Assembly: GCA_030762175.1 (NCBI GenBank) | Contig: JAUJEO010000019.1 | Span: 5,958,001 to 6,022,000, forward strand | Reading direction: 5' to 3' | Source: Metallyticus violacea | Taxonomy: Eukaryota > Arthropoda > Insecta > Mantodea > Metallyticidae | Length of the DNA: 64,000 nucleotides | Part shown: positions 9,348 to 22,184 of the stretch, piece by piece | Position numbering within the stretch: position 1 is the stretch's first letter | Layout of the letters: each line of letters opens with the position of its first letter | Notes under the pieces: model-generated | What the model saw: the letters and a program-made list of their open reading frames with translations, nothing else | What the model was told of the DNA's origin: nothing | The model's database searches: none | Position numbers and translations under genes: made by a program

Positions 9348-11228
9348 TTTGATAGCCTCAGACAAGCATATTATGAGCAAAGAATCTCGAAAAGAAAAAA
9401 TTTTTTTTTCGAAGTTTGGAAACTTCGTTAGAATCACTTTTTTTCCATTCTTATTTGAGATAACTTGTTCTCTTTCATTATACTTGTTTGATAGCCTTAG
9501 ACAAGCATATTATGCGCAAAGAATCTCGAAAAGAAAAAAAATTTTTTTCGAAGTTTGGAAACTTCGTTAGAATCACTTTTTTTCCGTTCTTATCTGAGAT
9601 AACTGGTTCTCTTTCATCATACTAGTTTGATAGCCTCAGACAAGCATATTATGCGCAAAGAATCTCGAAAAGAAAAAAATTTTTTTTCGAAGTTTGGAAA
9701 CTTCGTTAGAATCACTTTTTTTCCGTTCTTATTTGAGATAACTTGTTCTCTTTCATTATACTAGTTTGATAGCCTTAGACAAGCATATTATGCGCAAAGA
9801 ATCTCGAAAAGAAAAAAATTTTTTTTCGAAGTTTGGAAACTTCGTTAGAATCACTTTTTTTCCGTTCTTATTTGAGATAACTGGTTCTCTTTCATTATAC
9901 TTGTTTGATAGCCTTAGACAAGCATATTATGCGCAAAGAATCTCGAAAAGAAAAAAATTTTTTTTCGAAGTTTGGAAACTTCGTTAGAATCACTTTTTTT
10001 CCGTTCTTATTTGAGATAACTGGTTCTCTTTCATTATACTAGTTTGATAGCCTCAGACAAGCACATTATGCACAAAGAATCTCGAAAAGACAAAAATTTT
10101 TTTTCGAAGTTTGGAAACTTCCTTAGAATCACTTTTTTCCATTCTTATTTGAGATAACTTGTTCTCTTTCATTATACTAGTTTGATAGCCTCAGACAAGC
10201 ATATTATGCGCAAAGAATCTCGAAAAGAAAAACATTTTTTTTCGAAGTTTGGAAACTTCCTTAGAATCACTTTTTTTCCATTCTTATTTGAGATAACTTG
10301 TTCTCTTTCATTATACTAGTTTGATAGCCTTAGACAAGCATATTATGCGCAAAGAATCTCGAAAAGAAAAAAATTTTTTTTCGAAGTTTGGAAACTACGT
10401 TAGAATCACTTTTTTTCCGTTCTTATTTAAGATTACTGGTTCTCTTTCATTATACTAGTTTGATAGCCTCAGACAAGCATATTATGCGCAAAGAATCTCG
10501 AAAAGAAAAAAATTTTTTTTCGAAGTTTGGAAACTTCGTTAGAATCACATTTTTCCGTTCTTATTTGAGATAACTTGTTCTCTTTCATTATACTAGTTTG
10601 ATAGCCTTAGACAAGCATATTATGCGCAAAGAATCTCGAAAAGAAAAAAATTTTTTTTCGAAGTTTGGAAAATTCGTTAGAATCACTTTTTTTCCGTTCT
10701 TATTTAAGATTACTGGTTCTCTTTCATTATACTAGTTTGATAGCCTCAGACAAGCATATTATGCGCAAAGAATCTCGAAAAGAAAAAAATTTTATTTCGA
10801 AGTTTGGAAACTTCGTTAGAATCACTTTTTTTCCGTTCTTATTTGAGATAACTGGTTCTCTTTCATTATACTATTTTGATAGCCTCAGAAAAGCATATTA
10901 TGCGCAAAGAATCTCTAAAAGAAAAAATTTTTTTTTCGAAGTTTGGAAACTTCGTTAGAAGCACTTTTTTTCCATTCTTATTTGAGATAACTTGTTCTCT
11001 TTCATTATACTTGTTTGATAGCCTTACACAAGCATATTATGCGCAAAGAATCTCGAAAAGAAAAAAATTTTTTTTCGAAGTTTGGAAACTTCGTTATAAT
11101 CACTTTTTTCCGTTCTTATTTAAGATTACTGGTTCTCTTTCATTATACTAGTTTGATAGCCTCAGACAAGCATATTATGCGCAAAGAATCTCGAAAAGAA
11201 AAAAATTTTTTTTCGAAGTTTGGAAATT

Positions 11229-13868
11229 TCCTTAGAATCACTTTTTTTCCATTCTTATTTGAGATAACTTGTTCTCTTTCATTATTCTAGTTTGATAGCC
11301 TTAGACAAGCATATTATGCGCAAAGAATCTCGAAAAGAAAAAAAATTTTTTTCGAAGTTTGGAAACTTCGTTATAATCACTTTTTTCCGTTCTTATTTAA
11401 GATTACTGGTTCTCTTTCATTATACTAGTTTGATAGCCTCAGACAAGCATATTATGCGCAAAGAATCTCGAAAAGAAAAAAATTTTTTTTCGAAGTTTGG
11501 AAACTTCGTTAGAATCACTTTTTTTCCGTTCTTATTTGAGATAACTGGTTCTCTTTCATTATACTAGTTTGATAGCCTTAGACAAGCATATTATGCGCAA
11601 AGAATCTCGAAAAGAAAAAATTTTTTTTTCGAAGTTAGGAAACTTCGTTAGAATCACTTTTTTTCCGTTCTTATTTAAGATTACTGGTTCTCTTTCATTA
11701 TACTATTTTGATAGCCTCAGACAAGCATATTTTGCGCAAAGAATCTCGAAAAGATTAAAATTTTATTTCGAAGTTTGGAAACTTCGTTAGAATCACTTTT
11801 TTTCCGTTCTTATTTGAGATAACTGGTTCTCTTTCATTATACTAGTTTGATAGCCTCAGACAAGCATATTATGCGCAAAGAATCTCGAAAAGAAAAAAAT
11901 TTTTTTTCGAAGTTTGGAAACTTCCTTAGAATCACTTTTTTTCCATTCTTATTTGAGATAACTTGTTCTCTTTCATTATACTAGTTTGATAGCCTTAGAA
12001 AAGCATATTATGCGCAAAGAATCTCGAAAAGAAAAAAATTTTTTTTCGAAGTTTGGAAACTTCGTTAGAATCACTTTTTTTCCGTTCTTATTTAAGATAA
12101 CTTGTTCTCTTTCATTATACTAGTTTGATAGCCTTAGACAAGCATATTATGCGCAAAGAATCTCGAAAAGAAAAAAATTTTTTTTCGAAGTTTGGAAACT
12201 ACCTTAGAATCACTTTTTTTCCATTCTTATTTGAGATAACTTGTTCTCTTTCATTATACTTGTTTGATAGCCTTAGACAAGCATATTATGCGCAAAGAAT
12301 CTCGAAAAGAAAAAAAAATTTTTTCGAAGTTTGGAAACTTTGTTAGAATCACTTTTTTTCCGTTCTTATTTGAGATAACTGGTTCTCTTTCATTATAATA
12401 GTTTGATAGCCTCAGACAAGCATATTATGCGCAAAGAATCTCGAAAAGAAAAAATTTTTTTTTCGAAGTTTGGAAACTTCGTTAGAATCACTTTTTTTCC
12501 ATTCTTATTTGAGATAACTTGTTCTCTTTCATTATACTTGTTTGATAGCCTTAGACAAGCATATTATGCGCAAAGAATCTCGAAAAGAAAAAAATTTTTT
12601 TTCGAAGTTTGGAAACTTCGTTAGAATCACTTTTTTTCCGTTCTTATCTGAGATAACTGGTTCTCTTTCATTATACTAGTTTGATAGCCTCAGACAAGCA
12701 TATTATGCGCAAAGAATCTCGAAAAGAAAAAAAATTTTTTTCGAAGTTTGGAAACTTCGTTAGAATCACTTTTTTTCCGTTCTTATTTGAGATAACTTGT
12801 TCTCTTTCATTATACTAGTTTGATAGCCTTAGACAAGCATATTATGCGCAAAGAATCTCGAAAAGAAAAAAATTTTTTTTCGAAGTTTGGAAACTTCGTT
12901 AGAAGCACTTTTTTTCCATTCTTATTTGAGATAACTTGTTCTCTTTCATTATACTTGTTTGATAGCCTTAGACAAGCATATTATGCGCAAAGAATCTCGA
13001 AAAGAAAAAAATTTTTTTTCGAAGTTTGGAAACTTCGTTATAATCACTTTTTTCCGTTCTTATTTAAGATTACTGGTTCTCTTTCATTATACTAGTTTGA
13101 TAGCCTCAGACAAGCATATTATGCGCAAAGAATCTCGAAAAGAAAAAAATTTTTTTTCGAAGTTTGGAAATTTCCTTAGAATCACTTTTTTTCCATTCTT
13201 ATTTGAGATAACTTGTTCTCTTTCATTATACTTGTTTGATAGCCTTAGACAAGCATATTATGCGCAAAGAATCTCGAAAAGAAAAAAATTTTTTTTCGAA
13301 GTTTGGAAACTTCGTTATAATCACTTTTTTTCCGTTCTTATTTAAGATTACTGGTTCTCTTTCATTATACTAGTTTGATAGCCTCAGACAAGCATATTAT
13401 GCGCAAAGAATCTCGAAAAGAAAAAAATTTTTTTTCGAAGTTTGGAAACTTCGTTAGAATCACTTTTTTTCCGTTCTTATTTGAGATAACTTGTTCTCTT
13501 TCATTATACTAGTTTGATAGCCTTAGACAAGCATATTATGCGCAAATATTCTCGAAAAGAAAAAAATTTTTTTTCGAAGTTTGGAAACTTCGTTAGAATC
13601 ACTTTTTTTCCGTTCTTATTTGAGATAACTGGTTCTCTTTCATTATACTAGTTTGATAGCCTCAGAAAAGCATATTATGCGCAAAGAATCTAGAAAAGAA
13701 AAAAATTTTTTTTCGAAGATTGGAAACCTCGTTAGAATCACTTTTTTTCCGTTCTTATTTGAGATAACTGGTTCTCTTTCATTATACTAGTTTGATAGCC
13801 TCAGACAAGCATATTATGCGCAAATAATCTGGAAAAGAAAAAACTTTTTTTTCGAAGTTTGGAAACTT
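11229..13868 (+). repeat. 19-unit higher-order repeat, copy A
   Basis: A block of 19 units, about 2,640 bp. Landmarks in order are: an A8T7 unit with CGTTATAATC, a GTTAGG unit then the ATTAAAA class, a unit with CTACCTTAG, a TATAATAG unit end, a unit with GAAGCAC (12902), the AAATATTCTC unit (13543) and the AAAAAACTTTTTTTT unit (13823). All recur in the next copy 2,639-2,641 bp later. The left edge is set by GGAAATTTCC at 11225, which the next copy lacks. Confidence 0.8.
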
Positions 13869-16648
13869 CCTTAGAATCACTTTTTTTCCATTCTTATTTG
13901 AGATAACTTGTTCTCTTTCATTATTCTAGTTTGATAGCCTTAGACAAGCATATTATGCGCAAAGAATCTCGAAAAGAAAAAAAATTTTTTTCGAAGTTTG
14001 GAAACTTCGTTATAATCACTTTTTTCCGTTCTTATTTAAGATTACTGGTTCTCTTTCATTATACTAGTTTGATAGCCTCAGACAAGCATATTATGCGCAA
14101 AGAATCTCGAAAAGAAAAAAATTTTTTTTCGAAGTTTGGAAACTTCGTTAGAATCACTTTTTTTCCGTTCTTATTTGAGATAACTGGTTCTCTTTCATTA
14201 TACTAGTTTGATAGCCTTAGACAAGCATATTATGCGCAAAGAATCTCGAAAAGAAAAAATTTTTTTTTCGAAGTTAGGAAACTTCGTTAGAATCACTTTT
14301 TTTCCGTTCTTATTTAAGATTACTGGTTCTCTTTCATTATACTATTTTGATAGCCTCAGACAAGCATATTTTGCGCAAAGAATCTCGAAAAGATTAAAAT
14401 TTTATTTCGAAGTTTGGAAACTTCGTTAGAATCACTTTTTTTCCGTTCTTATTTGAGATAACTGGTTCTCTTTCATTATACTAGTTTGATAGCCTCAGAC
14501 AAGCATATTATGCGCAAAGAATCTCGAAAAGAAAAAAATTTTTTTTCGAAGTTTGGAAACTTCCTTAGAATCACTTTTTTTACATTCTTATTTGAGATAA
14601 CTTGTACTCTTTCATTATACTAGTTTGATAGCCTTAGAAAAGCATATTATGCGCAAAGAATCTCGAAAAGAAAAAAATTTTTTTTCGAAGTTTGGAAACT
14701 TCGTTAGAATCACTTTTTTTCCGTTCTTATTTAAGATAACTTGTTCTCTTTCATTATACTAGTTTGATAGCCTTGGACAAGCATATTATGCGCAAAGAAT
14801 CTCGAAAAGAAAAAAATTTTTTTTCGAAGTTTGGAAACTACCTTAGAATCACTTTTTTTCCATTCTTATTTGAGATAACTTGTTCTCTTTCATTATACTT
14901 GTTTGATAGCCTTAGACAAGCATATTATGCGCAAAGAATCTCGAAAAGAAAAAAAATTTTTTTCGAAGTTTGGAAACTTTGTTAGAATCACTTTTTTTTC
15001 CGTTCTTATTTGAGATAACTGGTTCTCTTTCATTATAATAGTTTGATAGCCTCAGACAAGCATATTATGCGCAAAGAATCTCGAAAAGAAAAAATTTTTT
15101 TTTTCGAAGTTTGGAAACTTCGTTAGAATCACTTTTTTTCCATTCTTATTTGAGATAACTTGTTCTCTTTCATTATACTTGTTTGATAGCCTTAGACAAG
15201 CATATTATGCGCAAAGAATCTCGAAAAGAAAAAAATTTTTTTTCGAAGTTTGGAAACTTCGTTAGAATCACTTTTTTTCCGTTCTTATCTGAGATAACTG
15301 GTTCTCTTTCATTATACTAGTTTGATAGCCTCAGACAAGCATATTATGCGCAAAGAATCTCGAAAAGAAAAAAAATTTTTTTCGAAGTTTGGAAACTTCG
15401 TTAGAATCACTTTTTTTCCGTTCTTATTTGAGATAACTTGTTCTCTTTCATTATACTAGTTTGATAGCCTTAGACAAGCATATTATGCGCAAAGAATCTC
15501 GAAAAGAAAAAAATTTTTTTTCGAAGTTTGGAAACTTCGTTAGAAGCACTTTTTTTCCATTCTTATTTGAGATAACTTGTTCTCTTTCATTATACTTGTT
15601 TGATAGCCTTAGACAAGCATATTATGCGCAAAGAATCTCGAAAAGAAAAAAATTTTTTTTCGAAGTTTGGAAACTTCGTTATAATCACTTTTTTCCGTTC
15701 TTATTTAAGATTACTGGTTCTCTTTCATTATACTAGTTTGATAGCCTCAGACAAGCATATTATGCGCAAAGAATCTCGAAAAGAAAAAAATTTTTTTTCG
15801 AAGTTTGGAAATTTCCTTAGAATCACTTTTTTTCCATTCTTATTTGAGATAACTTGTTCTCTTTCATTATACTTGTTTGATAGCCTTAGACAAGCATATT
15901 ATGCGCAAAGAATCTCGAAAAGAAAAAAATTTTTTTTCGAAGTTTGGAAACTTCGTTATAATCACTTTTTTTCCGTTCTTATTTAAGATTACTGGTTCTC
16001 TTTCATTATACTAGTTTGATAGCCTCAGACAAGCATATTATGCGCAAAGAATCTCGAAAAGAAAAAAATTTTTTTTCGAAGTTTGGAAACTTCGTTAGAA
16101 TCACTTTTTTTCCGTTCTTATTTGAGATAACTTGTTCTCTTTCATTATACTAGTTTGATAGCCTTAGACAAGCATATTATGCGCAAATATTCTCGAAAAG
16201 AAAAAAATTTTTTTTCGAAGTTTGGAAACTTCGTTAGAATCACTTTTTTTCCGTTCTTATTTGAGATAACTGGTTCTCTTTCATTATACTAGTTTGATAG
16301 CCTCAGAAAAGCATATTATGCGCAAAGAATCTAGAAAAGAAAAAAAATTTTTTTCGAAGATTGGAAACCTCGTTAGAAACACTTTTTTTCCGTTCTTATT
16401 TGAGATAACTGGTTCTCTTTCATTATACTAGTTTGATAGCCTCAGACAAGCATATTATGCGCAAATAATCTGGAAAAGAAAAAACTTTTTTTTCGAAGTT
16501 TGGAAACTTCCTTAGAATCACTTTTTTTCCATTCTTATTTGAGATAACTTGTTCTCTTTCATTATTCTAGTTTGATAGCCTTAGACAAGCATATTATGCG
16601 CAAAGAATCTCGAAAAGAAAAAAAATTTTTTTCGAAGTTTGGAAACTT
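13869..16648 (+). repeat. 19-unit higher-order repeat, copy B
   Basis: Same landmark order as copy A. Private changes include TACATTC with TGTACTC (14580-14605), CCTTGGAC (near 14773) and GAAACAC (16377). Homology to the start of copy A continues into the next unit and stops at CTTGG (16648), where the third copy is rearranged. Confidence 0.8.
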
Positions 16649-16709
16649 GGTTAGAATCACTTTTTTTCCGTTCTTATTTGAGATAACTGGTTCTCTTTCA
16701 TTATACTAG
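16571..16709 (+). repeat. Fused monomer replacing two units
   Basis: In the other copies of the 19-unit repeat this place holds two units, 13931-14206 and 24492-24767: one with A8T7 and CGTTATAATC, then one canonical. Here there is one, with the left half of the first and the right half of the second, and the unique bases CTTGG at the join. A one-unit deletion by in-register exchange within the inverted repeat explains it. Confidence 0.7.
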
Positions 16710-18520
16710 TTTGATAGCCTTAGACAAGCATATTATGCGCAAAGAATCTCGAAAAGAAAAAATTTTTTTTTCGAAGTTAGGAAACTTCGTTAGAATCACT
16801 TTTTTTCCGTTCTTATTTAAGATTACTGGTTCTCTTTCATTATACTATTTTGATAGCCTCAGACAAGCATATTTTGCGCAAAGAATCTCGAAAAGATTAA
16901 AATTTTATTTCGAAGTTTGGAAACTTCGTTAGAATCACTTTTTTTCCGTTCTTATTTGAGATAACTGGTTCTCTTTCATTATACTAGTTTGATAGCCTCA
17001 GACAAGCATATTATGCGCAAAGAATCTCGAAAAGAAAAAAATTTTTTTTCGAAGTTTGGAAACTTCGTTAGAATCACTTTTTTTCCGTTCTTATCTGAGA
17101 TAACTGGTTCTCTTTCATTATACTAGTTTGATAGCCTCAGACAAGCATATTATGCGCAAAGAATCTCGAAAAGAAAAAAAATTTTTTTCGAAGTTTGGAA
17201 ACTTCGTTAGAATCACTTTTTTTCCGTTCTTATTTGAGATAACTGGTTCTCTTTCATTATACTAGTTTGATAGCCTTAGACAAGCATATTATGCGCAAAG
17301 AATCTCGAAAAGAAAAAATTTTTTTTTCGAAGTTAGGAAACTTCGTTAGAATCACTTTTTTTCCGTTCTTATTTAAGATTACTGGTTCTCTTTCATTATA
17401 CTATTTTGATAGCCTCAGACAAGCATATTTTGCGCAAAGAATCTCGAAAAGATTAAAATTTTATTTCGAAGTTTGGAAACTTCGTTAGAATCACTTTTTT
17501 TCCGTTCTTATTTGAGATAACTGGTTCTCTTTCATTATACTAGTTTGATAGCCTCAGACAAGCATATTATGCGCAAAGAATCTCGAAAAGAAAAAAATTT
17601 TTTTTCGAAGTTTGGAAACTTCCTTAGAATCACTTTTTTTCCATTCTTATTTGAGATAACTTGTTCTCTTTCATTATACTAGTTTGATAGCCTTAGAAAA
17701 GCATATTATGCGCAAAGAATCTCGAAAAGAAAAAAATTTTTTTTCGAAGTTTGGAAACTTCGTTAGAATCACTTTTTTTCCGTTCTTATTTAAGATAACT
17801 TGTTCTCTTTCATTATACTAGTTTGATAGCCTTAGACAAGCATATTATGCGCAAAGAATCTCGAAAAGAAAAAAATTTTTTTTCGAAGTTTGGAAACTAC
17901 CTTAGAATCACTTTTTTTCCATTCTTATTTGAGATAACTTGTTCTCTTTCATTATACTTGTTTGATAGCCTTAGACAAGCATATTATGCGCAAAGAATCT
18001 CGAAAAGAAAAAAAATTTTTTTCGAAGTTTGGAAACTTTGTTAGAATCACTTTTTTTCCGTTCTTATTTGAGATAACTGGTTCTCTTTCATTATAATAGT
18101 TTGATAGCCTCAGACAAGCATATTATGCGCAAAGAATCTCGAAAAGAAAAAATTTTTTTTTCGAAGTTTGGAAACTTCGTTAGAATCACTTTTTTTCCAT
18201 TCTTATTTGAGATAACTTGTTCTCTTTCATTATACTTGTTTGATAGCCTTAGACAAGCATATTATGCGCAAAGAATCTCGAAAAGAAAAAAATTTTTTTT
18301 CGAAGTTTGGAAACTTCGTTAGAATCACTTTTTTTCCGTTCTTATCTGAGATAACTGGTTCTCTTTCATTATACTAGTTTGATAGCCTCAGACAAGCATA
18401 TTATGCGCAAAGAATCTCGAAAAGAAAAAAAATTTTTTTCGAAGTTTGGAAACTTCGTTAGAATCACTTTTTTTCCGTTCTTATTTGAGATAACTTGTTC
18501 TCTTTCATTATACTAGTTTG
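16649..18520 (+). repeat. 19-unit repeat, rearranged third copy
   Basis: After a fused monomer (16571-16709) this follows the start of the 19-unit block 2,503 bp after copy B, that is, one unit short. Near 17000 it switches to a run with TTATCTGAG and an A8T7 unit. It then restarts the GTTAGG plus ATTAAAA pair at 17267, exactly 556 bp (four units) after 16711. From 17267 it follows copy B again at +3,059 bp until about 18520, where the GAAGCAC unit is absent and a unit of the AATCTAG class follows instead. Confidence 0.7.
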
Positions 18521-18792
18521 ATAGCCTTAGACAAGCATATTATGCGCAAAGAATCTCGAAAAGAAAAAAATTTTTTTTCGAAGTTTGGAAACTTCGTTAG
18601 AATCACTTTTTTTCCGTTCTTATTTGAGATAACTGGTTCTCTTTCATTATACTAGTTTGATAGTCTCAGAAAAGCATATTATGCGCAAAGAATCTAGAAA
18701 AGAAAAAAATTTTTTTTCGAAGATTGGAAACCTCGTTAGAATCACTTTTTTTCCGTTCTTATTTGAGATAACTGGTTCTCTTTCATTATACT

Positions 18793-21700
18793 AGTTTGAT
18801 AGCCTCAGACAAGCATATTATGCGCAAAGAATCTCGAAAAGAAAAAAATTTTTTTTCGAAGTTTGGAAACTTCCTTAGAATCACTTTTTTTCCATTCTTA
18901 TTTGAGATAACTTGTTCTCTTTCATTATACTTGTTTGATAGCCTTAGACATCCATATTATGCGCAAAGAATCTCGAAAAGAAAAAATTTTTTTTTCGAAG
19001 TTTGGAAACTTCGTTAGAATCACTTTTTTTTCCGTTCTTATTTGAGATAACTGGTTCTCTTTCATTATACTAGTTTGATAGCCTCAGACAAGCATATTAT
19101 GCGCAAAGAATCTCGAAAAGAAAAAAATTTTTTTTCGAAGTTTGGAAACTTCCTTAGAATCACTTTTTTTCCATTCTTATTTGAGATAACTTGTTCTCTT
19201 TCATTATACTTGTTTGATAGCCTTAGACAAGCATATTATGCACAAAGAATCTCGAAAAGAAAAAAATTTTTTTTCGAAGTTTGGAAACTTCGTTATAATC
19301 ACTTTTTTCCGTTCTTATTTAAGATTACTGGTTCTCTTTCATTATACTAGTTTGATAGCCTCAGACAAGCATATTATGCGCAATGAATCTCGAAAAGAAA
19401 AAAATTTTTTTTCGAAGTTTGGAAACTTCGTTAGAATCACTTTTTTTCCGTTCTTATTTGAGATAACTTGTTCTCTTTCATTATACTAGTTTGATAGCCT
19501 TAGACAAGCATATTATGCGCAAAGAATCTCGAAAAGAAAAAATTTTTTTTTCGAAGTTAGGAAACTTCGTTAGAATCACTTTTTTTCCGTTCTTATTTAA
19601 GATTACTGGTTCTCTTTCATTATACTAGTTTGATAGCCTCAGACAAGCATATTTTGCGCAAAGAATCTCGAAAAGATTAAAATTTTATTTCGAAGTTTGG
19701 AAACTTCGTTAGAATCACTTTTTTTCCGTTCTTATTTGAGATAACTGGTTCTCTTTCATTATACTAGTTTGATAGCCTCAGACAAGCATATTATGCGCAA
19801 AGAATCTCGAAAAGAAAAACATTTTTTTTCGAAGTTTGGAAACTTCCTTAGAATCACTTTTTTTCCATTCTTATTTGAGATAACTTGTTCTCTTTCATTA
19901 TACTAGTTTGATAGCCTTAGACAAGCATATTATGCGCAAAGAATCTCGAAAAGAAAAAAATTTTTTTTCGAAGTTTGGAAACTACGTTAGAATCACTTTT
20001 TTTCCGTTCTTATTTAAGATTACTGGTTCTCTTTCATTATACTAGTTTGATAGCCTCAGACAAGCATATTATGCGCAAAGAATCTCGAAAAGAAAAAAAT
20101 TTTTTTTCGAAGTTTGGAAACTTCGTTAGAATCACTTTTTTCCGTTCTTATTTGAGATAACTTGTTCTCTTTCATTATACTAGTTTGATAGCCTTAGACA
20201 AGCATATTATGCGCAAAGAATCTCGAAAAGAAAAAAATTTTTTTTCGAAGTTTGGAAAATTCGTTAGAATCACTTTTTTTCCGTTCTTATTTAAGATTAC
20301 TGGTTCTCTTTCATTATACTAGTTTGATAGCCTCAGACAAGCATATTATGCGCAAAGAATCTCGAAAAGAAAAAAATTTTATTTCGAAGTTTGGAAACTT
20401 CGTTAGAATCACTTTTTTTCCGTTCTTATTTGAGATAACTGGTTCTCTTTCATTATACTATTTTGATAGCCTCAGAAAAGCATATTATGCGCAAAGAATC
20501 TCTAAAAGAAAAAATTTTTTTTTCGAAGTTTGGAAACTTCGTTAGAAGCACTTTTTTTCCATTCTTATTTGAGATAACTTGTTCTCTTTCATTATACTTG
20601 TTTGATAGCCTTAGACAAGCATATTATGCGCAAAGAATCTCGAAAAGAAAAAAATTTTTTTTTCGAAGTTTGGAAACTTCGTTAGAATCACTTTTTTTCC
20701 GTTCTTATCTGAGATAACTAGTTCTCTTTCATTATACTAGTTTGATAGCCTCAGACAAGCATATTATGCGCAAAGAATCTCGAAAAGAAAAAAAAATTTT
20801 TTCGAAGTTTGGAAACTTCGTTAGAATCACTTTTTTCCGTTCTTATTTGAGATAACTTGTTCTCTTTCATTATACTAGTTTGATAGCCTTAGACAAGCAT
20901 ATTATGCGCAAAGAATCTCGAAAAGAAAAAAATTTTTTTTCGAAGTTTGGAAACTTCGTTAGAATCACTTTTTTTCCGTTCTTATTTGAGATAACTGGTT
21001 CTCTTTCATTATACTAGTTTGATAGTCTCAGAAAAGCATATTATGAGTAAAGAATCTAGAAAAGAAAAAAATTTTTTTTCGAAGATTGGAAACCTCGTTA
21101 GAATCACTTTTTTTCCGTTCTTATTTGAGATAACTGGTTCTCTTTCATTATACTAGTTTGATAGCCTCAGACAAGCATATTATGCGCAAAGAATCTCGAA
21201 AAGAAAAAAATTTTTTTTCGAAGTTTGGAAACTTCCTTAGAATCACTTTTTTTCCATTCTTATTTGAGATAACTTGTTCTCTTTCATTATACTTGTTTGA
21301 TAGCCTTAGACAAGCATATTATGCGCAAAGAATCTCGAAAAGAAAAAAATTTTTTTTCGAAGTTTGGAAACTTCGTTAGAATCACTTTTTTTCCGTTCTT
21401 ATTTGAGATAACTGGTTCTCTTTCATTATACTAGTTTGATAGCCTCAGACAAGCATATTATGCGCAAAGAATCTCGAAAAGAAAAAAATTTTTTTTCGAA
21501 GTTTGGAAACTTCCTTAGAATCACTTTTTTTCCATTCTTATTTGAGATAACTTGTTCTCTTTCATTATACTTGTTTGATAGCCTTAGACAAGCATATTAT
21601 GCACAAAGAATCTCGAAAAGAAAAAAATTTTTTTTCGAAGTTTGGAAACTTCGTTATAATCACTTTTTTCCGTTCTTATTTAAGATTACTGGTTCTCTTT

Positions 21701-21985
21701 CATTATACTAGTTTGATAGCCTCAGACAAGCATATTATGCGCAAAGAATCTCGAAAAGAAAAAAATTTTTTTTCGAAGTTTGGAAACTTCGTTAGAATCA
21801 CTTTTTTTCCGTTCTTATTTGAAATAACTTGTTCTCTTTCATTATACTAGTTTGATAGCCTTAGACAAGCATATTATGCGCAAAGAATCTCGAAAAGAAA
21901 AAAATTTTTTTTTGAAGTTTGGAAACTTCCTTAGAATCACTTTTTTTCCATTCTTATTTGAGATAACTTGTTCTCTTTCATTATA
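18793..21985 (+). repeat. 49-unit-offset duplication, copy 1
   Basis: About 3.19 kb repeated at 25600-28790 with an offset of 6,806-6,807 bp. Shared rare variants, in order, are GACATCC, CAATGAATC (19381), AAAAACATTTT, GAAACTACG, GGAAAATTCG, GAAGCAC, an A7T9 tract, an A9T6 tract and ATGAGTAAAG (21042). Differences include ACTAGTTC at 20717 (ACTGGTTC in the other copy), an 8-T run near 19025, and one extra unit near 21990. Part of the block also matches 10200-11000 at -9,587 bp. Confidence 0.85.
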
Positions 21986-22184
21986 CTAGTTTGATAGCCT
22001 TAGACAAGCATATTATGCGCAAAGAATCTCGAAAAGAAAAAAATTTTTTTTTGAAGTTTGGAAACTTCCTTAGAATCACTTTTTTTCCATTCTTATTTGA
22101 GATAACTTGTTCTCTTTCATTATACTTGTTTGATAGCCTTAGACAAGCATATTATGCGCAAAGAATCTCGAAAAGAAAAAAATT

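Noticed and set aside
15098..15106. Single-base changes in A or T runs (for example 8-T runs near 14991 and 19025, T9 or T10 near 15100) as real variants
   Set aside because: Single-base homopolymer differences are the commonest long-read assembly error, so I did not treat isolated cases as biology. Only changes recurring in linked blocks were used.
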